This document shows, piece after piece, positions 1 to 9,274 of a stretch of DNA of 64,000 bases. Made by a program: the position numbers and the translations under genes. Source of the stretch: Lolium rigidum (lineage: Eukaryota; Streptophyta; Magnoliopsida; Poales; Poaceae); contig NC_061513.1 in NCBI RefSeq assembly GCF_022539505.1, positions 180,760,017-180,824,016 on the forward strand, read 5' to 3'. Under the pieces are notes generated by a model that worked only from the letters and a program-made list of their open reading frames with translations, made no database searches and had not been told where the DNA came from. The first letter of the stretch is position 1, and each line of letters starts with the position of its first letter.

Positions 1-593
1 CTCGATGGAGAACTACTCCCTCCTCATGGGAGACAACAGCCGTTGATGAAGATGACGGTGGTGTCGATGGAGAAGCCTCCCGGGGCACTTCCCCGTCCCG
101 GCGGCGTGCCGGAACGAGACTCCCGTCCCCCGCATCTTGGCTTCGCGATGGCGGCGGCTCTGGAAGGTTTCTCGTACCGTGGCTTTTCCGTATCGAAGAT
201 TTAGGTCAGGGACCTTTAAATAGGCGAAGAGGCGGAGTCGGAGGGGGTACGGAGCCGCCACACAATAGGGTGGCGTGGGCCGAGCCCTGGCCGCACCGGC
301 CACATGTGTGGGCCCCCCCAGGGCTCTCCTCTGGTGGCTCTCGGGTGTTCTGGAAGCTTCGTGGAATTCTAAGATGCTGGGCGTTGATTTCGTCCAATTC
401 CGAGAATATTTCCTTACTAGGATTTCTGAAACCAAAAACAGCAGAAAAACAAGAACCGGCACTTCGGCATCTCGTCAATAGGTTAGTTCCGGAAAACGCA
501 TCAAAACGATATAAAGTGTGAACAAAACATGTAGGTATTGTCATAAAACTAGCATGGAACATACGAAATTATAGATACGTTTGAGACGTATCA
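1..593 (-). mobile_element. Element A, 3' LTR (Ty3/Gypsy, truncated by window start)
   Basis: Read on the minus strand this begins TGATACGTCTCAAACG at 593 and runs leftward out of the window. It matches 15553-16155 (the other LTR of the same element) and the plus-strand LTR at 62422 closely enough to align by eye. The polypurine-type sequence on its internal side (594-610) confirms that it is the 3' LTR of a minus-strand element. A TATA-like stretch CCTATTTAAAGG lies near 210-223. I recognise the LTR type as a common Triticeae Gypsy family (Sabrina/WHAM-like, from memory). The type is secure; the family name is not. Confidence 0.88.
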
Positions 594-3079
594 AGCATCC
601 CCAAGCTTAGTTCCTACTCGCCCTCGAGTAGGTAAACGATAACAATGATAATTTCTTAAGTGACATGCTACCAACATAATCTTGATCAATACTATTGTAA
701 AGCATATGAAATGAATGAAGTGATTCAAAGCAATGGTAAAGATGATGATTAAACAACTGAATCATATAGCAAAGACTTTTCATGAATAGTACTTTCAAGA
801 CAAGCATCAATAAGTCTTGCATAAGAGTTAACTCATAAGCAATAAATTCTTAGTAGAAAGCTTTGAAACAACACAAAGGAAGATATAAGTTTCAGCAGTT
901 GCTTTCAACTTCAACATGTATATCTCATGGATAATTGTCAACACAAAGTAATATAACAAGTGCAATAGGTAAACATGTAAGAATCAATGCACACAGTTGA
1001 CACAAGTGTTTGCTTCTAAGATAGAAAGAAGTGGGTAAACTGACTCAACATAAAGTAAAAGAATGGCCCTTCGCAGAGGGAAGCAAGGATTAAATCATGT
1101 GCTAGAGCTTTTTAAGTTTTGAAATCATATAGAGAGCATAAAAGTAAAGTTTTGAGAGGTGTTTGTTGTTGTCAACGAATGGTAATGGGCACTCTAACTA
1201 CCTTATCAACCAGACTTTCAAGAGCGGCTCCCATGAAGGACGTTATCTCTACCAAGAAGGTAGATCATCCCTCTTCTCTTTTGTTTACACATGTATTTTA
1301 GTTTCATTATTTATAGATGACACTCCTCCCAACCTTTTGCTTACACAAGCCATGGCTAACCGAATCCTCGAGTGCCTTCCAACATTCACATACCATGAAG
1401 GAGTGTCTATTTGCAAAATTAAGTTGCTTACTCGATAGATCAGGGCAAAGCATGTGAAGAGAATTATTAATGCAAGTTAATTAATTGGGGCTGGGCACCC
1501 CATTGCCAGCTCTTTTTGCAAAATTATTGGATAAGCGGATATGCCACTAGTCCATTGGTGAAAGTCCTGTCGAAGTAAATGACAAGATCGAAAGATAAAC
1601 ACCACATACTTCCTCATGAGCTATAAAACATTGACACAAATAAGAGATAATAGCTTTTGAATTGTTTAAAGGTAGCACATGAAGTATTTGCTTGGAATGG
1701 CAGTAGAAATACCATGTGGTAGGTAGGTATGGTGGACACAAATGGCATGGTTTTTGGCTCAAGGATTTGGATGCACGAGAAGAATTCCTCTCAATACAAG
1801 GCTAGGCTTGCAAGGTTGTTTGAAGCAAACTCAAGTATAAAACGGTGCAGCAAGACTCACATATGAACATATTGTAAGCATTATAAGACTTTACATCGTC
1901 TTCCTTGTTGTTCAAACACCTTAACCAGAAAATATCTAGACTCTAGAGACCAATCATGCAAACTAAATTTTAACAAGCTCTATGTAGTTCTTCAATAATA
2001 GGTGCAAAGTACATGATGCAAGAGCTTAAACATGATCTATATGAGCACAACAATTGCCAAGTATCAAATTATTCAAGACATTATACCAATTACCACATGA
2101 AGCATTTTCTGTTTCCAACCAAATAGCAATTAACGAAGCGGTTTCAACCTTCGCCATGAACATTAAGAGTAAGCTATGAACACATGTGTTCATACGCAAC
2201 AGCGGAGCGTGTCTCTCTCCCACACAAGCATGAATTTATTCAGAGAATGAAAATAACAAAACGAAAATAAAAACAAACAGACGCTCCAAGTAAAGTACAT
2301 AAGATGTGACCGAATAAAAATATAGTTTCAATAGAAGAAACCTGATAAGTTGATGAAGAAGGGGATGCCTTGGGCATCCCCAAGCTTAGACGCTTGAGTC
2401 TTCTTGAAATATGCAGGGATGAACCACGGGGGCATCCCCAAGCTTAGACTTTTCACTCTTCTTAATCATATATCATCCTCCTCTCTTGACTCTTGAAAAC
2501 TTCCTCCACACCAAACTCGAAACAACTCATTAGAGGGTTAGTGCATAATCAAAATTTCACATGTTCAGAGGTGACACAATCATTCTTACCACTTCTGGAC
2601 ATTGCACAAAGCTACTGGAAGTCAATGGAACAAAGAAATCCATCCAACACAAGCAAAAGAGGCAATGCGAAATAAAAGGCAGAATCTGTCAAAACGAACG
2701 ATCCGTAAAGACGATTTTTTTAGAGGCACTGGACTTGCTCAGATGAAAATGCTCAAATTGAATGAAAGTTGCGTACATATCTGGGGATCGCGCACGTAAA
2801 TTGGCAGATTTTTCTGAGTTACCTACAGAGAACCCTTCCCAAATTCGTGACAGCAAGAAATCTGTTTCTGCGCAGTAATCCAAATCTAGTATTGACTTTA
2901 CTATGAAAGACTTTACTTGGCACAAAAATGCAATAAAATAAAGATAAGGAGAGGTTGCTACAGTAGTAAACAACTTCCAAGACTCAAATATAAAACAAAA
3001 GTTGGTGTAGTAAAATAAAAACATGGGTTATCTCCCAAGAAGTGCTTTCTTTATAGCCATTAAGATGGGCTCAGTAATT
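594..3079 (-). mobile_element. Element A, long 3' untranslated internal region
   Basis: About 2.5 kb between the stop of the A ORF and the 3' LTR with no convincing ORF. It is collinear with 23487-26097 of element D and, on the other strand, with 48880-51461 of element C. It contains three copies of the border motif CTAAGCTTGGGGATGC (minus strand) at 594-610, about 2373-2388 and 2431-2447. A hairpin with arms at 2361-2369 and 2373-2381 overlaps the middle copy. Conservation of this non-coding stretch between elements with different coding cargos suggests a replication or packaging role; that is inference. Confidence 0.8.
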
Positions 3080-3829
3080 TTAATGATGCACTCGCAAGAA
3101 ATAAGAGTTGAAGCAAAAGAGAGCATCAAAAAGCAAATTCAAAACACATTTAAGTCTAACATGCTTCCTATGCATAGGAATCTTGTAAATAAACAAGTTC
3201 ATGAAGAGCAAAGTAACAAGCATAGGAAGATAAAACCAAGGTAACTTCAAAAATTTCAGCATATAGAGAGGTGTTTTAGTAACATGAAAATTTCTACAAC
3301 CATATTTTCCTCTCTCATAATAATTTTCAGTAGCATCATGAACAAACTCAACAATATAACTATCACATAAAGCATTCTTATCGTGAGTCTCATGCATAAA
3401 ATTATTACTCTCCACATAAGCATAATCAATTTTATTAGTTGTAGTGGGAGCAGATTCAACAAAGTAGCTATCATTATTATTCTCATCATCAAATATAGGA
3501 GGTATAGTATCATCATAATAAACTTTATCCTCCATAGTAGGCGGAACCAGAAGACCACTATCATTATAATCATCATATATGGGAGGCATATCATAATCAA
3601 CATAAACTTTCTCCTCAATACCCGGAGGGCTAAAGAGATCATTTTCATCAAAACCGACCTCCCCAAGCTTAGAATTTTCTATATCATTATCAACAATGGT
3701 GTTCAAAGCGTTCATACTAATATTACTACTAGCATGCAAACAAGGTTCCATAGGTTTTTTAATTTTCGCATTAAACCATTCATGTCTTGACTCAGGAAAT
3801 ATTTTAAAAAGCTCACAGATGTTTTCCAT
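3080..3829 (-). CDS. Element A ORF: 249-aa acidic protein with hydrophobic C-terminus, function unknown
   Basis: An intact minus-strand ORF from the ATG at 3829 to a stop at 3080, lying between the primer-binding site (3969-3986) and the long 3' UTR, where gag would normally be. It has no recognisable gag, protease or polymerase motif. Residues about 60-125 are very acidic and hold a diverged duplication built on D-x-PPI-[YF]-DD (MPPIYDD, then IPPIFDD). Residues about 190-220 form a hydrophobic stretch (FYLPMLVTLLFMNLF) followed by basic residues and a second hydrophobic patch, as in a membrane-anchored tail. Related ORFs recur in Triticeae Gypsy elements as I recall. An env-like role as in Athila elements is possible but unsupported by any motif. 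Confidence 0.7.
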   Translation of the reverse strand: MENICELFKIFPESRHEWFNAKIKKPMEPCLHASSNISMNALNTIVDNDIENSKLGEVGFDENDLFSPPGIEEKVYVDYDMPPIYDDYNDSGLLVPPTMEDKVYYDDTIPPIFDDENNNDSYFVESAPTTTNKIDYAYVESNNFMHETHDKNALCDSYIVEFVHDATENYYERGKYGCRNFHVTKTPLYMLKFLKLPWFYLPMLVTLLFMNLFIYKIPMHRKHVRLKCVLNLLFDALFCFNSYFLRVHH

Positions 3830-3968
3830 TATGCCTTACTAGTGTTTAACAAGAAACAAAAAGATGCAATTGCAGGATCTAAAGGAAATAGCTTCGAGCA
3901 CACACACAACGGCAACAGAAAAGTACTTAGTTACCTGGGACCGGAGTATGAGTGCCTTTTACCTTTCC

Positions 3969-3986
3969 TCCCCGACAACGGCGCCA
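3969..3986 (-). promoter_or_regulatory. Element A primer-binding site (tRNA-Asp type)
   Basis: The minus strand reads TGGCGCCGTTGTCGGGGA, 10 bases inside the 5' LTR edge at 3997. It differs by one base from the sites of elements C and D (TGGCGCCGTTGCCGGGGA), which are complementary to the 3' end of plant tRNA-Asp. It fixes the orientation of A as minus. Confidence 0.85.
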
Positions 3987-3996
3987 GAAAAGTGCT

Positions 3997-4191
3997 TGAT
4001 GTCTACGGGTGCTTCTATTCTTGTAGACAGTGTTGGGCCTCCAAGAGCAGAGGTTTGTAGAATAGCAAGTTTCCCTTAAGTGGATCACCCAACGTTTATC
4101 GAACTCAGGGAGGAAGAGGTCAAAGATATCCCTCTCAAGCAACCCTGCAATCACGATACAAGAAGTCTCTTGTGTCCCCAACACACCTAAT
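3997..4191 (-). mobile_element. Element A, 5' LTR, 3' portion (left of insertion B)
   Basis: The minus-strand LTR ends ...GTAGACATCA at 3997, next to the leader and primer site. It matches the last visible bases of the LTR at the right edge of the window (63926-64000), including GTGTTGGGGACACAAGAGAC. The LTR is interrupted at 4191 by element B and resumes at 14812 after a duplicated CTAAT. Confidence 0.87.
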
Positions 4192-5348
4192 TGTTATCAC
4201 CAGATTTTGACCGGAACAAGAGGTGGGCCGCGATTGAAGATGGGCTTAGAGGACATACGTATAAAGTGTCTATGAATCGGCCTTGTACGAGAGTTTGGGC
4301 TAGATTGCCCGTGTATCTGTAAATTATGGTAGATTACGAATTAAGAGATAGAGTTTAGCTCGTACACGGTTAGGTTTATTCCTGAATTAGAAAGTCCAAG
4401 GACTATAAATATGTACCTAGGGTTATTGAGAAAGGAGGACGATCACGTTCACAACAAACCAATCCAGGCGCATCGCCACCCCCTTGTTTCGAGGGTTTCT
4501 TCCGGGTAAGCAACATGCCGCCTAGATCGCATCTTGCGATCTAGGCAGTATCAGTTTATTCGTTACCGGTGTTGCTCGTGCTGAAGCCTTTTTGATGGCG
4601 AGCAACACCCTTATCGTAGATGTTTTGGGGCTGACGTCGATGCTTTGATGTTATGCTTGTTTAGCTACGCTGCCCCTCAATGTCTAGCTGCCCTTACACC
4701 TATCTTGGGTGTAAGGGCAACATCTTGCTTAATCTTTATTTAGTAGATCCGATCTGTTATAGTTGTTCCTTGTTCTCCAAGGATTAGTTTGATATCTGCA
4801 TGGTTAGGCCTTGCAAACGGGTTGAACGATCCGGTAGTGCGTAAGGTGTGGTTTGCTGATCCTAGAAGGGATTGTTCCGGGAATCGACTTCATGTTGGTT
4901 TTTAGGCCTCGTTTAGGACTAGTTTTCTATCATCTTTCGTATCTGCTAGGCTCAACTACGCGTAGGATGTTCCGGTTATGCGGTGAAAACCCTAAACTAT
5001 CGTAGATTGGTTTAGCTTTGTATTGATAAAGAAGGATCCCCATGTCATCGTAAATCCAACGTGAATCATGGGGCAATCGGCTCTTTGAGCCGATCCACAG
5101 GATAACCTAAGAGCCGATCGGGGCTCGTATTTAATGTTTACGTGTTTGCCATGCAGGAAACTAGACGAAGCAATCCATCACCTTCCTGACCAGGTATAGG
5201 TCAGGTGGCACGCCCTTGCACCTCCAGGACGTGTGCCAGAGCATTGCGGGCCATCGCCCGAGGGACCAGGGCCCACCAGCAGTCCTGGGAGCCTCCCGGC
5301 TCTCCGTGTTGCCCGTCGCTGCTCGCCTGTGGGTTTTGGCAGGCAACA
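4192..5348 (+). repeat. Element B 5' LTR
   Basis: 1157 bp starting TGTTATCACC and ending CAGGCAACA. Compared by eye with the 3' LTR at 13652-14811 there are roughly 20 substitutions or small indels, about 2 percent divergence, so the insertion is fairly young. Confidence 0.93.
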
Positions 5349-5353
5349 CATTC

Positions 5354-5370
5354 TGGCACGCCCGGTGGGA
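5354..5370 (+). promoter_or_regulatory. Element B primer-binding site
   Basis: TGGCACGCCCGGTGGGA starts five bases after the 5' LTR. It differs from the tRNA-Asp site of elements A, C and D, so B belongs to another lineage. I believe this site is typical of grass Tat-type elements; the tRNA species was not checked. Confidence 0.75.
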
Positions 5371-5430
5371 CACACAACAACAACAACTACGTCGACATCT
5401 GCTGCAACTACGTCGACATCTGCAGCAACC

Positions 5431-6898
5431 ATGTCCAAATCTGCAGATGAGGTGGCGGGCGAACCAGTCACGTACGCAGATCTGCCTGAGGAGCACAAGA
5501 AGAAATATGATGAGATTAAAGCCGTCTTCGAATCCGATCTCATCGGCTCTTTTGTGAAGACACGTTCACGTGGCGTCAGGTGGAAAGGGTTCTCACCCGA
5601 AGGTGTTCTCGACGAAGTAGATCCGTCTACCCCTTCGCAGGAACGCACCGCAGCTCGCGCCGGAAGTCAATTACATGGTGGCTCATTCGATACACCGTCA
5701 TTCTGAGAGCCTGTTGAACTCCTTCGAGCGCATTGCGGTTCGCGTGGTTCAGGAGATCATGAAGCATCAGTACTCTCCATCAGGACTCAGGACCTGCCCT
5801 GGGGACGCACCAAGGAGAGATACCGTTCCAGACCAGACCGCCGCTGCCGTTCGCGCTTACAACTCCAGAACAACAAGGTTCACCGGCGTACGTCGTCTAC
5901 AAGGTTGGAGGCGACCCTGGCGATTGCCAATTCCTCTATGAGCCACCTAAAGAGATCCCGCATGGATACGTGTGCACATACGTGCCCGACTGCAATAGCT
6001 TGGCCCGCACGAACCAGATTGCACTAGCAGGGATTTCTGGAGCAGACACCGATAAACAGGCGTGGCTAGCTAAGTATGCCACCGGACGAGTCATGAAAGC
6101 TTGGTCCCTGCAGCTCATACCGTGGAGCAAATCAGCACGATCCTGAGAGACCAGTTTGGCATCCTACCAAAGAGGAGAACAATCGGCTATTCCAAGCCGT
6201 ACCCCGACGAGTACGATCTAATCCCACTACCACCCAAGTATCGGCTCCCTGAGTTCTCGAAGTTCAATGGATCAGAAGGATCTAGCTCGATCGAGCACAT
6301 GAGCCGATACTTGGCACAGTTGGGCATGATTTCAGCTTCAGATCCGTTACGTGTGAGGTTTTTCGCGCAATCTCTCACGGGATCGGCTTTTGGGTGGTAC
6401 ACCTCGCTGCCACCAAACTTAGTCCGGACGTGGAAGCAACTGGAGGAGCAGTTTCATGTCCAATATCACTCAGAAGCTACCGAGGCTGGCATTGCCGATC
6501 TAGCGCAGGTACGGCAAAGACGCGGAGAAACAGTGTCGGAGTACATCCAGCGTTTCAGGACTGTTAAGAACCGATGTTATTCGGCTCGTCTAAATGAGAA
6601 GGAAGCAGTCGAGCTGGCAGTGTTGGGCCTCGCAGCGCCGATCAAGGATCTGGCTTTCCACGTGGAGTACAGTTCACTGGCGCACATGGTCCAGAAGTTA
6701 ACATCGTATGAGCAGCGCCACCCAGAGCTGTACCAAGACAAGTTCAAGCGTCCGATAGGCCTGATCGAGACAGAAGAAGTTGAGGATTCTCCAGGAGAGC
6801 TGGAGGTATCTGTGGCTGAATGGGCTCGGGGGGCAGTCCCCGTGTCCTGCAAATGGGTGAAGCCACAAGGGCCTCCAAAGGGGTTTGACTCGATGTAA
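5431..6898 (+). pseudogene. Element B gag (retrotransposon capsid region), frameshifted
   Basis: The likely start is the ATG at 5431 (MSKSADEVAGEP...). The reading frame moves between frames near 5650, 5900 and 6110, so the protein is broken. The last block (6110-6898) is the recognisable gag core: LPEFSKFNGSEG, then FAQSLTGSAFGWYTSLP, EQFHVQYH and QRRGETVSEYIQRFR, all typical of retrotransposon gag proteins. The product would be the structural protein of the cytoplasmic virus-like particle. Several independent frameshifts mean this copy cannot make gag and would depend on another element. Confidence 0.87.
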
Positions 6899-8614
6899 GC
6901 AAGGCTGAGCATATATTCGATTTATTACTTAAGGAAAAACAGCTGAAGCTACCCGAAGGCCATAAAATCCCTACGGCGCAAGAGATGAACGGGAGACCGT
7001 ACTGCAAGTGGCATCACTCGTACACCCACGTCACCAATGACTGCAAAGAGCTGCGCCGACAAATCCAAACGGCGATAGAACAAGGCCGTCTGATCCTCGG
7101 CCAAGTTTGCCATGAAAGTGGACACGCACCCGTTTCCTGGCATCAACATGGTGGGAATCAATCACTCCACGAGGCATCAGCCACGTTTCTCATTTGATGT
7201 TAACATGGTAGGGCCTGTATACCACCGTGGCAAGGATAAAGAAGAAAGCAGTCACTCAAGTGGCAAGGAAAAGGAGGAGGCCGGCCCACGCGACCGGCCC
7301 CGATATGATGACAGACGGTACCTCACCGAGGAACAAGTGAGAAGCGTGCGATATCAACGACCATTTTCTGCACATCTCCTTAACAAGTATGAGCGTCAAT
7401 ATGACCATCGTCGGCGGTACGACAGGGAAGATGAAAGATATCGTCGGTCTGACGTGGACAATGGAAGGTATCGTCGGTATAATAGAGACGACGAAGGATA
7501 TGAGCGCCGCGCTAAGGGGAGATCAAGAGAGCAGGAGGACATGGATAGACACTGGGACTGTCCCTTCTTTAAGCACTGCTGGGATTCAGGAATGAGCCGA
7601 TTGCCCACAATCGACAGCTGCCCGGAGTGTAGACAACAGAAGAAGGACGCAGGAGGAGTTTCAGTTTTCAAGCGTCTAGGGCCTCTCCCACCACAAAACA
7701 AACGAGCTGAGTCATCTCAAGATGAAGACTTTGAGGAGTCAGAAGATGAAGAAGAGGATAGATACCACCGGCCAAGGTGGTGTCCTGATGGACTCAGCCA
7801 CTCCCAGAAGCGTAGGGTTCAGCGGCTGCGTAGCTTGGAGCAAGCCGAGGCGCAATACCTGCACACGTTGAGGAAAGCTCGGCCTGATCTGGCCGTGAAA
7901 ATCCAGCAAACTTTGGACGAGGAGAGTCGTCCACAGAAGAAAGAATGGTGCTCCAAGCAAGTAAAAGCCGATGTGGGTACATCGGCTGGCACAAATATGG
8001 TGTTCATACTTCCGTCGGAGTTTCGAGCTCCAGGAACTGAAGAAATGCCGATAGCACAATTTGACTGCGGTCCACGGCCAGTTATCTTTGAAAAGCCTCG
8101 AGAGAAAGGCTACAAACATTTGAAGGCCTTGTACCTAAAAGGTTACATCAATGGGCAGCCTGTCGGCAAGATGTTGGTTGACACGGGAGCGATAGTCAAC
8201 ATAATGCCATACTCCATGCTACGGCGTTTAGGACGCTCTAACCCAGATCTGATCAAAACCAACGTCAACCTAAGCGACTTCAACGGCCAAGCATCAGAGA
8301 CGCAAGGCGTTTTGAACGTGGATTTAACCGTAGGCCGGAAAACCATCCCTACATCATTCTTCATCGTCGAGAGCAAAAGCACCTACGCTGTCCTGCTAGG
8401 GAGAGATTGGATTCACGCCAACTGCTGCATTCCATCTACGATGCACCAATGCCTGATACAGTGGGATGGACATGAGGTGGAGGTCGTGCATGCGGATGAT
8501 TCGATCGAGGTCTCCATAGCCAGCATGAATATTTGGGACTCGGAAGACCAAAAGCCGCTCTCTGGAGTCAGTTTGGACGGCTGTGACGCATCGAGGTTAC
8601 AAAAAACGGGGTGA
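6899..8614 (+). CDS. Element B gag C-terminus and aspartic protease (open from 7112)
   Basis: Just after the gag core, in another frame, is a CKWHHSYTHVTNDC motif (6985-7100) resembling a zinc knuckle. The open stretch 7112-8614 (500 aa) has a basic Arg/Tyr-rich region at residues about 75-140, then CPFFKHCW and CPEC (a second Cys/His cluster, residues about 155-180), an acidic patch, and a retropepsin-like domain with VDTGAIVNIMPY at about residue 362. DTG is the catalytic triplet. The part resembles the gag-protease junction of Tat-type elements. The protease domain looks intact, but it is separated from gag by frameshifts. Confidence 0.8.
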
Positions 8615-9059
8615 GGCTGGTCTTATCCACCGGCCTGACCGAGTAGCAAGAGCAGAATCAATCGACGTACGTGGCAAGGCCGATCCCTGCGATCGGCCCC
8701 AAAAAATAAAAGGCAATGATCTCACCTCAAGCATGTCACGTAGTCGTAGCAGGGAGACTCCCTCCCGTAGTGGAGTACAGATAAGTTGTAAACATTCATT
8801 GAGCAATGCAATCAAAAAGGAGGCCGATTCCAGCAATCGTCCAAAATTATCCTCGCCATACGTTTTACCTGTGTTCAGCATCGATCTAGCAGGCGACGGG
8901 AAGCTAGGGTATGGGTTTACATCAGCTGATGAGCTCGAAGAGATTGACATTGGTCCGGGGGATAAGCCACGACCAACATTCGTCAGCAAAACCCAGCCGA
9001 TGTTCAAGTACAGTTCCTGGAATCCGATAACTGGAGAGCCGATATCTTCAATTACTTGA
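8583..9059 (+). pseudogene. Element B start of pol, truncated before reverse transcriptase
   Basis: Shifted by one frame relative to the protease ORF, this segment includes EEIDIGPGDKPRPTFVSKT. As I know this family, that linker leads straight into reverse transcriptase. Here the frame stops at 9059 and no RT, RNase H or integrase motif follows. The sequence passes into the antisense gene instead. I read this as the edge of a large internal deletion or of an ancestral cargo replacement. Confidence 0.72.
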
Positions 9060-9274
9060 AAGATTCGGCTCGGGGGGCACCTAATATGGAATAACGGACA
9101 ATGAAATATGGGGCCGATGCACGAAATCGGCCAGTAAAAAAAATATACAAACCAACAAGATACAAGTACAGCCGATGCACTGACATCGACTTTAGAACTA
9201 AAAAGCCGATGCACAGCCATCGACTCTAGAGGTACAAGCTCAATTGAGCAGTTATCAGGTTACATAGAGAGGCT
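9060..9274. other. Spacer between truncated pol and antisense gene in element B
   Basis: No ORF of note. It contains several copies of a short GCCGATGCAC / CATCGAC theme that is also scattered through gag-pro and the antisense gene. It must hold the 3' end signals of the antisense gene, but none is obvious. Confidence 0.4.

Noticed and set aside
13..562. Overlapping open frames on both strands in the first 600 bases
   Set aside because: They lie inside a Gypsy LTR; the same frames recur with different breaks in the other LTRs (15560-16124, 44746-45093, 51493-52022, 62453-62990).
2361..2381. Intrinsic bacterial-type terminator hairpin
   Set aside because: The hairpin is real but there is no following U-run, the DNA is plant nuclear, and the structure is conserved within Gypsy UTRs.
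3256..3790. Hydrophobic Met/Ile/Leu-rich ORFs overlapping the A ORF
   Set aside because: They are alternative-frame shadows of the 249-aa ORF; their composition simply mirrors its Asp/Tyr/Asn-rich codons.
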